Source: CALHVX01 sp039198065 (GTDB lineage Bacteria; Pseudomonadota; Gammaproteobacteria; Pseudomonadales; Azotimanducaceae). Taken from it: a stretch of DNA of 64,000 nucleotides. The notes beneath the pieces are model-generated. The model saw nothing but the letters and a program-made list of their open reading frames with translations. It made no database searches and was not told the DNA's origin. This document shows positions 53,172 to 61,800 of this stretch, piece by piece; position 1 is the first letter of the stretch; each line of letters opens with the position of its first letter. Location: the NCBI GenBank assembly GCA_039198065.1, contig JBCCTU010000004.1, forward strand, positions 320,299 through 384,298. Direction: 5' to 3'. Made by a program: the position numbers and the translations under genes.

Positions 53172-54623
53172 TTGGAATCTACCTTGAACGCAACTGCAAT
53201 CAGCGACCCTGCTGCTGAGATCGTGCCGAATCGGCGGTTGCTTCGTGACCACGTTACGATGGTGCAGTGGGTGCAGTGGATTGCACACGCGTCCGTTAAC
53301 GGTTTTTTGGTCGCGTTCTTCGCTCGCGAAACCGTAGCTGGCTTTACGGACGACTTTCGCTTGCTGGCTGTCATCCTCGTTATGACGTTCTCCGCCGTCT
53401 GTGGATTCATCGGATTCCACCGCCGATTCGTGGTTGGGCGCCTCGGTCTCTGGCGTGTGACAGAGGTCTGGGTGGTCACTTGCCTTATGGTAGCGGCCAT
53501 TCTGTTTTCCACGGGAACCGTCCGTCGCTTTGACCCTCTTATTCTTGGGGGCATTGCGCTGTTCGGTTACGCCGCGCACATGATCTGCTTTTGGGTGTTC
53601 AGGCTGAGCGCGAGATTTTGGCAGCGCAGCCTGAGCATCAATATCTCTTCTCTCGTTGTCGGGACCGGCTCTCTTGGCACACGGCTAGTACAGTCCATAA
53701 ACCGAAACGACTACATCCCAATGCGCGTGGTTGGCACGGTGGCGCTTGATTCTAACTGCGCGTCATCGGGCTTGGATTCGTTGGGTGTCCCGGTCGTAGG
53801 ACACGTTGAACAGCTCGATCGGATCATTGAGCAGGGTGGCTTTGATCGCGTGTATATTGCACTGGACGCGAAAGACATAGCTCACCTCCGACCGATCCAA
53901 AAGCTTTTGCTTGCTCACCAGGTCGATGTGATCTGGGTTCCGGACATCTTTGATCTTGACTTGCTCAACCCCAGCGTTCGCGAGCTTGGCGGGTTGCCGG
54001 TTATCTCGCTTTCGGAGAGCCCGTTGATAAGCGGGCCCAAGGCGTTTCTGAAGTCCGCGATGGATGTCTTCATCACCGTAGCTGCCCTAGTGTGCCTTCT
54101 GCCTCTGTTCTTGGTCATTGGGGTGTTGATTAAGCTGGGTTCACCGGGGCCCGTGTTCTACCGACAGGTGAGGCATGGTTGGGATGGCTCACCGTTTCGG
54201 ATCTGGAAGTTCCGTACCATGTATTTGCACGATGAATCGCATGGTATCGAGCAAGCGAAAAGTGATGATGAGCGCATCACACCGATTGGACGGATACTCC
54301 GTAAAACCAGCATCGACGAGCTGCCGCAGTTGTTTAATGTGCTCGACGGGTCGATGTCTCTAGTCGGTCCGCGACCCCATGCTGTTGAGCATAATCATAA
54401 GTTCAGCGCCAGGTTAAACGCATACATGGCGCGGCATCGTGTTAAACCGGGCATAACCGGATGGGCCCAGATAAACGGCTACCGAGGCGAAACCGATACC
54501 GATGAAAAGATGCTGAAGCGGTTGGACTGTGACCTTCACTACATCAATCGTTGGAGTCTGAAACTGGATTTGTTCATCCTGTTCCTGACGCCGTTCCGAT
54601 TGTTCAACGAAAATGCTCGGTAG
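53172..54623 (+). CDS. Polyprenyl-phosphate sugar-1-phosphate transferase (WcaJ/EpsB-like)
   Basis: A 483-residue membrane enzyme that starts EPS repeat-unit synthesis by moving a sugar-1-phosphate onto undecaprenyl phosphate. Four N-terminal helices (to ~160) precede a CoA-binding-like domain (SLVVGTGSLGTRLVQSI). A fifth helix (VFITVAALVCLLPLFLVIGVLI) follows, then the catalytic domain with PVFYRQVRHGWDGSPFRIWKFRTM, RKTSIDELPQLFNVLDGSMSLVGPRPH and PGITGWAQINGYRGET. The start is uncertain: in-frame TTG codons at 53172 and 53184 precede the protein and no ATG fits. Last 11 bases overlap the next gene. Confidence 0.9.
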   Translation: MESTLNATAISDPAAEIVPNRRLLRDHVTMVQWVQWIAHASVNGFLVAFFARETVAGFTDDFRLLAVILVMTFSAVCGFIGFHRRFVVGRLGLWRVTEVWVVTCLMVAAILFSTGTVRRFDPLILGGIALFGYAAHMICFWVFRLSARFWQRSLSINISSLVVGTGSLGTRLVQSINRNDYIPMRVVGTVALDSNCASSGLDSLGVPVVGHVEQLDRIIEQGGFDRVYIALDAKDIAHLRPIQKLLLAHQVDVIWVPDIFDLDLLNPSVRELGGLPVISLSESPLISGPKAFLKSAMDVFITVAALVCLLPLFLVIGVLIKLGSPGPVFYRQVRHGWDGSPFRIWKFRTMYLHDESHGIEQAKSDDERITPIGRILRKTSIDELPQLFNVLDGSMSLVGPRPHAVEHNHKFSARLNAYMARHRVKPGITGWAQINGYRGETDTDEKMLKRLDCDLHYINRWSLKLDLFILFLTPFRLFNENAR

Positions 54624-55773
54624 CGCCGACTCCCAACTGCCAACGCGATTGGATGTAGCGCTACGACACTACCCCGATCGACGGTACTGCATCGCAGGAA
54701 TTCCGGTCGATGCGTTGTGTCTAGAAGACGCCTGCGACGCGATTCATGACGCCGCCGCCGGCGGTGGGTCATTTACCCTGTCCACACCCAACCTGAACTT
54801 TCTGCGGACAGCCCTAGCTGATCAGTCATTTCGCGAGAGTCTTTTGACAAGCGAGCTTTGCCTGGTAGACGGTATGCCGCTGCTTTGGCTAGCTCGGTTA
54901 CTTGGTATACCTGTACCAGAGCGGGTTGCAGGCTCCACGCTCTTTGAACGGCTTCAGCACGATGTGCGTCCGCTAAAGGTTTTCTTTTTCGGCGGCCCGG
55001 AGGGTGCGGCAAAGCACGCGTGCGACTCCTTAGAACACTGTAATGGGCTTGAATGTGCTGGTTCTTCCTCCCCTGGAATTGGCACGGTCGACCAGCTTTC
55101 GCGCCGTGAGCTCTTAGATCAGATCAACGACAGCGATGCAGATTTTTTGATCCTGGCTCTTGGCGCTGCTAAGGGGCAGGCCTGGATACTGCAGAATCGG
55201 GCAAGATTGAACATTCCCGTCGTTTCCCACCTAGGGGCGGTGGTAAACTTCGCAGCCGGCACCGTAAGGCGGGCGCCCCAGTGGATGCAACGGGTGGGGC
55301 TTGAGTGGCTTTGGCGGATACGTGAGGAACCGTCACTCTGGCGACGCTATTTCCATGACGCAGTTGCGTTGTTTCGCGTGACGGTTTTGCGCGTGTTGCC
55401 CTATCGCCTATGGTTAACACGAAACAAAGACCACGCGACTGAGGCCTTGTCTGCCGCGATAGACTGTCGAGGACAAGACCTTGAGGTTCGACTACAAGGA
55501 TCCTGTTCCGAGCAGTACCGAGCTACGTTCGCTGAGGTTACGGAAGCCGCCTCGTCGGTCGCTGGTGAGGTTCGACTAGACATGGGGAGTGTCTCGTATT
55601 TGGATCCCGCAGGACTTGGTCTGCTGTTGTCGCTAGAAGGTCTCGCCAAGCGTCGGGAGCGTATGTTGCGCGTAACACAGGTGGCGCCGGGCTTGCGTCG
55701 CGTTTTTCGTTGGAACGCGATGGATCACCTGTTGATCGATAGTGTCAGTCAACCGTCCGGCTGCGCCGCGTAA
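54613..55773 (+). CDS. WecG/TagA/CpsF glycosyltransferase fused to a STAS domain
   Basis: A 386-residue fusion. Residues ~25-255 are a GT26 (WecG/TagA/CpsF) domain: TLSTPNLNFLRTAL, CLVDGMPLLWLARLLG, ERVAGSTLFERL, FFFGGPEGAA, LGAAKGQAWILQNR, VVSHLGAVVNFAAGTVRRAPQWMQRVGLEWLWRIREEP. Residues ~275-386 form a STAS domain (DLEVRLQGSCSEQYRATF... VRLDMGSVSYLDPAGLGLLLSLEGLAKRRERMLRVTQVAPGLRRVF) like SpoIIAA-type anti-sigma-factor antagonists. The 'DPAGLGLLL' loop has A-G where phosphorylatable STAS domains have S/T-S, so phospho-control may be absent. It adds an N-acetylhexosamine-type sugar to the lipid carrier (inference). Confidence 0.88.
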   Translation: MLGSADSQLPTRLDVALRHYPDRRYCIAGIPVDALCLEDACDAIHDAAAGGGSFTLSTPNLNFLRTALADQSFRESLLTSELCLVDGMPLLWLARLLGIPVPERVAGSTLFERLQHDVRPLKVFFFGGPEGAAKHACDSLEHCNGLECAGSSSPGIGTVDQLSRRELLDQINDSDADFLILALGAAKGQAWILQNRARLNIPVVSHLGAVVNFAAGTVRRAPQWMQRVGLEWLWRIREEPSLWRRYFHDAVALFRVTVLRVLPYRLWLTRNKDHATEALSAAIDCRGQDLEVRLQGSCSEQYRATFAEVTEAASSVAGEVRLDMGSVSYLDPAGLGLLLSLEGLAKRRERMLRVTQVAPGLRRVFRWNAMDHLLIDSVSQPSGCAA

Positions 55774-55791
55774 GAACTTGATCAGTCACGC

Positions 55792-57360
55792 ATGAACCAT
55801 TCATCCGCCATTGAGCGCAGGGCAGCCCCATCGTTTCCGAGTTCATTCATACTTGCGGCCGTATGCTCAGTTGCGGTTCTAGTAGCGTATTGGGGAGGCA
55901 TCGAAAACCTCGTTCATCGCTGGTCGGAACGCGAGGAGTACAGCCATGGCTTCTTCATTCCGCTGATATGCCTCTGGCTACTTTGGCATCGTCGCGATGC
56001 GATAACTGAGAGTATTGGGTGTCCATCGTGGCTCGGCGTGCCGCTGTTTTTGGCGGCGCTCGTATTATTGTTCCTCGGGGAACTCAGCTCGATCTTTGTG
56101 CTGATTCACCTGAGCCTTGTCTTGCTGTTGTTTGCCGGCGCTCTACTCTTTGGCGGCAACTCTTTGATGAAAGTAGTTGCTCTTCCACTCAGTTATCTTC
56201 TCTTCGCCATTCCGGTCCCGTACTTCATCGATGCTCAGTTGTCTTGGTGGCTGCAGTTGGTTTCGTCGAAGTTCGGTGCCGGGATTCTGCAAGCTATGAG
56301 CGTTCCCGTGTTTCAGGAAGGCAACGTCATCGATCTTGGCACTTACCAGTTGCAGGTGGCTGAGGCGTGTAGCGGGCTGCGCTATCTCTATCCGCTGCTC
56401 GGGCTCGGGTTTCTTGTTGCGTACCTGTTCGCAGCGCCGCTCTGGCAGCGGGTACTTATCTTTCTCTCCGTTGTTCCGATCACGGTGTTCATGAACAGCT
56501 TTCGGATTGCGGTAATCGGCGTGCTGGTGAATCGTTGGGGCACGAGCATGGCGGAAGGGTTTCTGCACTTTTTTGAAGGTTGGGTCATTTTTCTCGGATG
56601 CGGTGCGCTGCTGTTATTCGAGGTCTGGTTGCTTGATCGGCTCCAGTCAGGGCGACCCCTGGCAGAGTTGCTGGCAGTCCCGCAGGTGTTTCCCGTTTAT
56701 CCGGCAGAAGTGCCGGTGGGTCGCTCGTGGCTTTCCCTCACAGCCGTTGCGGCCCTGGTGTTGGCGTCGTTTACCGCGTTTCAGATTGAAAATCGGGAGG
56801 ACGTTCAACCGCAACGTATTTCCTTCGGTGCGTTTCCCCGAGTGTTGGGTTCATGGGAAGGGAGAGATAGCTTTCTCAATCCGGTGGTCGAAACAGCCTT
56901 GGGTGTGGACGACTACTTCCTTGCGAACTACCAGTCCGGCGATGGGAGTACCGTCAACCTGTATATGGCTTGGTATGCGTCCCAGCGAAAAGGTAACTCC
57001 CCCCATTCACCTCGTGTCTGCATACCGAGCGGAGGCTGGCGAATCGTCGATCTGAAGCGACCGGAACTGTCGGTTCAAGGGGCGGCCCCTTTCCCGATTA
57101 ACCGCGCCGAACTCGAGTTAAACGGGAAGCGCATGCTGGTTTACTACTGGTTTGACCAGCGAAGCAGGCGCATGGCGAACGAGTATTGGATGAAGTGGTA
57201 TCTGCTCATCGATGCAATCGTGCGCAACCGCACCGATGGTGCGCTTGTTCGTTTGACTACACCGCTCTTAGAAGGCGAATCGGATGGCGACGCCGACGCT
57301 CGGCTACAAGACATGGTCAGGTTGCTCTTGCCGGGGCTCCCTGATTTTGTGCCTCACTGA
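55792..57360 (+). CDS. Exosortase fused to EpsI domain (XrtD-like)
   Basis: A 522-residue inner-membrane transpeptidase-like protein. The N-terminal ~300 residues have eight or so helices and the exosortase catalytic residues: cysteine in EACSGLRYLYPLLGLG, and arginine in FMNSFRIAVIG near the histidine region of GFLHFFEGWVIF. The C-terminal ~200 residues are an EpsI (DUF3485) domain: LGSWEGRDSFLNP, DDYFLANYQSGDGSTVNLYMAWYASQRKGNSPHSPRVCIPSGGW, VYYWFDQRSRR. Exosortase-EpsI fusion is characteristic of XrtD, which processes VPLPA-CTERM proteins; assignment to that exact subtype is inferred. It would cut and anchor secreted substrates such as the giant downstream protein. Confidence 0.88.
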   Translation: MNHSSAIERRAAPSFPSSFILAAVCSVAVLVAYWGGIENLVHRWSEREEYSHGFFIPLICLWLLWHRRDAITESIGCPSWLGVPLFLAALVLLFLGELSSIFVLIHLSLVLLLFAGALLFGGNSLMKVVALPLSYLLFAIPVPYFIDAQLSWWLQLVSSKFGAGILQAMSVPVFQEGNVIDLGTYQLQVAEACSGLRYLYPLLGLGFLVAYLFAAPLWQRVLIFLSVVPITVFMNSFRIAVIGVLVNRWGTSMAEGFLHFFEGWVIFLGCGALLLFEVWLLDRLQSGRPLAELLAVPQVFPVYPAEVPVGRSWLSLTAVAALVLASFTAFQIENREDVQPQRISFGAFPRVLGSWEGRDSFLNPVVETALGVDDYFLANYQSGDGSTVNLYMAWYASQRKGNSPHSPRVCIPSGGWRIVDLKRPELSVQGAAPFPINRAELELNGKRMLVYYWFDQRSRRMANEYWMKWYLLIDAIVRNRTDGALVRLTTPLLEGESDGDADARLQDMVRLLLPGLPDFVPH

Positions 57361-57452
57361 TGCCACCGTGCAGCCACAGCCAGGATTGGTGTGCGGCGTC
57401 GGATCAAGCCGAGCCGGTGGTCATCAAAAATAGCGAAGTCTGAGGGGTCACT

Positions 57453-58622
57453 GTGTCTGTTCTGCTGCCGCTGACTACGACGATATTTGCGATACCGGCT
57501 ACTTTGGCGTCGCTGTATTTCTTACTCCAGTGTCTTTTAGGAAGGCAGCCGATCGCTGAACGAGGCGATGCGAGTCAAGGTCAATCCTTGGCAATCCTGA
57601 TGCCTGCACATAATGAAGTTGGAGTCATCGAGAAGACTCTCCCACCGCTTCTGGAGCAACTCACGCCCGAGGACAGACTCCTTGTTGTGGCTGACAACTG
57701 CAGCGACGACACAGCTGGTGTTGCCAGAAGCCACGGAGTGGAGGTTATCGAGAGAAACGATCTGGCACATGTCGGAAAAGGGTACGCGCTGGCCTTTGGC
57801 GTTGCTCATTTGAACGCTTCACCGCCGGAAGCCCTGGTATGTGTCGACGCCGACTGCGAGGTAAGTGACGTGAGGGCGCTTGCCGACCTCGCCGTGGCTC
57901 TGGATCGGCCCGTTCAAGGCTGCTATACGCTCACAGCATCTGAAGGGGCTTCAGCCATTGAGAAGCTGTCTGTTTTCGCGTTCTTCGTCAAAAACTGCGT
58001 GCGTGCCCGGGCGTTACAACGCATGGGTGCACCAGGATCAATCGCCGGTACTGGGTTTGCGCTACCTTGGCGGCTGCACTCGTTCCTACAACCGTCCGGT
58101 AGCCTTGTTGAGGACGCTGAACTCTCAGCGGAGTTAATGGCTAAAGGTGAAGGGGTTTGGTTCACGGAGAGCGTCCGGATAACCAGTCCATCTACGAAGC
58201 GCAAGGACGCGGTGCTCCAACAGCGTACGCGGTGGGAAGCCGGGCGCCTGCGGTCTATGCGCAGCATGGTGGCGGCTGCGATGCAGGCACCACGTAAGGA
58301 TGTTCCCCACCTTGCTGCAGCCCTCGATATTCTCGTACCGCCGCTCGCTTTGCTGTTGGCCGTGCAAACGGCGCTACTCGTCCCTGCGTTTGTAAGCTAC
58401 CAATCGCTGGGCGCGTTTTATCCTTTCGCTTGGGTGATTCTGGGCTTGGCGGCTGTGGCTGTCGGAACCTTACTCTGTGTCGGCGCAGCTGGTCAGAGCT
58501 ACATCAGGCTTCATGACTTTCTGGCTATTCCAAAGTACGCCTTGGGCAAGATGCCCATTTACTTCGATGTACTACGTGGAAAAACCTCGGCGTGGGAGCG
58601 AAGTGAGCGGAGTGACGGTTGA
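57453..58622 (+). CDS. Family 2 glycosyltransferase, membrane-bound
   Basis: A 389-residue processive-type GT2. An N-terminal helix (FAIPATLASLYFLLQCLLG) precedes the nucleotide-sugar domain with LAILMPAHNEVGVIEKTL, LLVVADNCSDDTAGVAR, VCVDADCEV (DxD-like) and SLVEDAELSAELM (ED). QQRTRWEAGR stands where the QxxRW motif is expected. Two or three C-terminal helices follow (LDILVPPLALLLAVQTALLV, FAWVILGLAAVAVGTLL). It extends the EPS repeat unit. GTG 57453 is preceded by GAGGGG 7 bases upstream. Confidence 0.9.
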   Translation: MSVLLPLTTTIFAIPATLASLYFLLQCLLGRQPIAERGDASQGQSLAILMPAHNEVGVIEKTLPPLLEQLTPEDRLLVVADNCSDDTAGVARSHGVEVIERNDLAHVGKGYALAFGVAHLNASPPEALVCVDADCEVSDVRALADLAVALDRPVQGCYTLTASEGASAIEKLSVFAFFVKNCVRARALQRMGAPGSIAGTGFALPWRLHSFLQPSGSLVEDAELSAELMAKGEGVWFTESVRITSPSTKRKDAVLQQRTRWEAGRLRSMRSMVAAAMQAPRKDVPHLAAALDILVPPLALLLAVQTALLVPAFVSYQSLGAFYPFAWVILGLAAVAVGTLLCVGAAGQSYIRLHDFLAIPKYALGKMPIYFDVLRGKTSAWERSERSDG

Positions 58623-58812
58623 CGCTACCAACCCGTGTTCTGGGGGTCTTGTGCTTACGCGAGCGCACAGTCGTCAACACATTCTTAGGCGAAAAGCAAA
58701 CTTCTAGCTCGCTTTACATCTTCACTGTACTACTGTCCGTCACTAGCTGATTTCATAAAGATGCCGCAGGCCGGCGTCCCTCTTGGTTAAATTCAGCTAG
58801 GTAGTATCGTTA
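58623..58812. other. Intergenic leader of the giant secreted protein gene
   Basis: 190 bases, lower in GC than the flanks. It contains a small dyad GATGCCG-CAGGC-CGGCGTC at 58759-58777. Neither a recognised c-di-GMP riboswitch nor a -24/-12 promoter could be identified. Confidence 0.4.
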
Positions 58813-61800
58813 GTGCAGAAAGTTAACGCTCTCAAGAGTTCTCTGAGGTCGGTGTGTCAAGCGATCATGTACTGCTTGGTGCTCTGGGCTGGCAACGCGT
58901 TTGCGGTTAGTTTTAGCTCGAGCAACCTTGAGTTCGCGGGGCTTGGAAGCGTCTCAAATGCTACCTCCTTGGCTTTCGGGCCAGATGACCGCCTTTACGT
59001 CCTCTCTCTAACCGGAGAGATCGACGTTTTTGACGTCGTTCAGAACGGGCCAAACGACTATCAGGTCGTGGCTGCGGAAGAGATCCTAACGGTCAAGGAT
59101 ATTCCCAACCATAACGACGACGGATCGCTCGCACCGGGTGTTACGAGCAGAGAGTCCACGGGTATCGCAGTCGCAGGCTCGGAAACGAATCCGGTCATTT
59201 ACGTAGCTTCTAGCGATATACGAGTCGGCGGCCCGAGTGGTGATAAAGATCTTGACACAAATTCCGGCGTCATCACGAGAATTACCTGGAACGGCACGCA
59301 GTGGGAGACCGTTGACATTGTTCGGGGGTTACCTCGCTCCGAAGAGAACCACGCGACAAACGGTCTCGAGTTCGTCAACGTCGGAGGCGTTGACTACCTG
59401 ATCGTCGCGTCTGGCGGCCACACAAATGCAGGGGCACCGTCGACGAACTTCGCGTGGCACACGGAGTATGCGCTTTCAGCAGCCGTTCTCGCCGTAAACC
59501 TGACTCAACTCGAAGCACTACCGGTGCTGAACGATGGTCGGGACTACATCTACGACCTTCCAACAGTCGATGATCCGACCAGGCCGAACGAAAACGGAGT
59601 TTCGGATCCTTCGGATCCCGCGTATGACGGCGTAGACGTTGGCGACCCGTTTGGCGGCAACGACGGGCTCAATCAGGCGAAGATCGTCATCGGCGGACCC
59701 GTTCAAATTTTTTCACCCGGGTACAGGAACACCTACGACCTCGTCGTGACCGAATCCGGCGCTGTTTATGTCACAGACAATGGCGCGAACGGGGGATGGG
59801 GTGGTTACCCGGAGAATGAGGGTCTCTCTGGCACGGTGACCAACAACTTTCGACCCGGTGAGCCTGGCAGCACAAGTGCTGACCCGATTCACGGCGACCC
59901 GGCTGTTAACAATGTGGACTCACTGTCACTCGTTACAAATGACATCCAGACCTATGTGTTCGGGAGCTTCTACGGCGGTCACCCAACCCCGATCCGAGCA
60001 AATCCACTCGGTGCCGGTCTGTTTGCGCGAGGAGATCACTCGTCGGATCCTACCGATTTAAATGGGAATGGATTTACAGACGACTGGTTTCGAACGACTC
60101 CCTTCGATCCCGCTGGTTCAGGCGACGCGTCGGATCCACAACGAGCGCTCCCGGCGGACTGGCCTCCTGTGCCGATTTCGCTGGCCAACCCAATCGAAGG
60201 AGACTTTAGAAATCCAGGTGGTGTGAATCCTGATGGTCCAGACGATGAAGTTGTTACGACGTGGCTGACCAATACCAATGGGATCGACGAATACACCGCA
60301 TCGAATTTTGAGGGCGCGCTTCAGGGTGATCTGATCGCAGGTCGAAGCGGCGGAAATCTCCATCGCGTTCAGGTAAACCCTGCTGATGGCAGTTTGGTTG
60401 CGCTTGATCAGAATTTTGCTTCCAATCTCGGGGGAAATCCTCTCGGCATCGCCACTGTTGGTGACGACGGCCCGTTTCCCGGCACGATCTGGGTGGCAAC
60501 CTTTAACAGCAACATCGTAGTCCTTTCGCCAGACGACGCCATTACCTGTGTTCTTCCAGGTGAACCGTCTTACGATCCGCTTGCCGACAACGACTTTGAT
60601 GGCTACACGAATGGGGATGAAGAGGCGAACGGCTCCGACGCCTGCAATGGCGGATCGCAACCTTCGGACTTCGACAAGATTGCCGGTGCGCCGCTCGTCT
60701 CCGACCTAAACGATCCAGATGATGATGCGGATGGCACAGATGATGCGCTCGATCCCCTTCAGCTCGGAGACCCCGAGAGCGATGACGATGCCTTTGCCTT
60801 GCCTGTCGTCAATGATCTCTTCTCCGGAAACCAAGAGCTTAAGGGTTACTTGGGACTAGGCTTCACGGGATTGATGAACAACGGTGCTCCGAATCCGAAC
60901 TGGTTGGAATGGTTAGACGATACGGACGCAGGACCAAACCCGAACGACATTCTCGGTGGCGCTGTTGGCGCTATGACGATGCAGATGAACGCAGGCACTG
61001 CGTTAGGGACGTCTAATACTCAAGAAAAAGGCTTCCAGTACGGTGTGGTTACGGACGTCAACGATGGCGGTCTCGTAATCGAAGGGCGACTACTGAATCT
61101 CAATGACGGCGTTCAGTTGTATCCGTTCAGCGGGGACGGTGAGCTCGGTATCTTTATGGGCGATGGTACGCAGAGTAACTTCGTTCAGATCACCGTTGAT
61201 GATGCCGGAGTTGAGGTACTCCAAGAAGTAGCCGACACCCCTGTTGTCGAGTTAAGCCAGTCCATTCCCCTGGGCAATCGACCGACCAGCAGCATTACGC
61301 TCCGGTTTGATGTCGATAGTGCCAGCGGAGAAGTTGCGGCTGCTTACGCGCTCGATCAGGCTGACCTCGTCTCTATGGGAACTTTTTTCGTTCAGGGCGC
61401 TGTGCTTCAGGCCATACAACAGGCAAATCAGGTGCTGACCGTCGGTTTGATTGGAACGTCCAATACACCAGGCGCTGAGGTCGAAGGAACCTGGGATTAC
61501 TTAAACGTTGTCGGCAAAGCGCCGGTCATACAAGCTGTGATGCCTGATGTTGAGCGTAACTTTGACAGCCCGAGCGAAGAGAGTATTAACCTCAACAATT
61601 TCTTTGACGATGACGATGGTGACCAAGGCCTGATCTACAGCGTCCAAGAGAACCTGGACCCAACGATTTCCGCCTCTGTGTCCGGTAATTTTCTCGATCT
61701 TGTCTATCCACCATTTGATGCGGTTACTTCTCTTACTATCCGTGCTACCGATGCGAATGGTTTCTTCGTCGAGCAAACCTTTGCTGTGAGTATCGCCAAC

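Noticed and set aside
50259..58739. 12-base string TACTACTGTCCG shared by 50259-50270 and 58728-58739, both in leaders of exosortase-locus genes
   Set aside because: Many shared 12-mers are expected by chance in 64 kb; flanking bases diverge, so a regulatory meaning cannot be supported.
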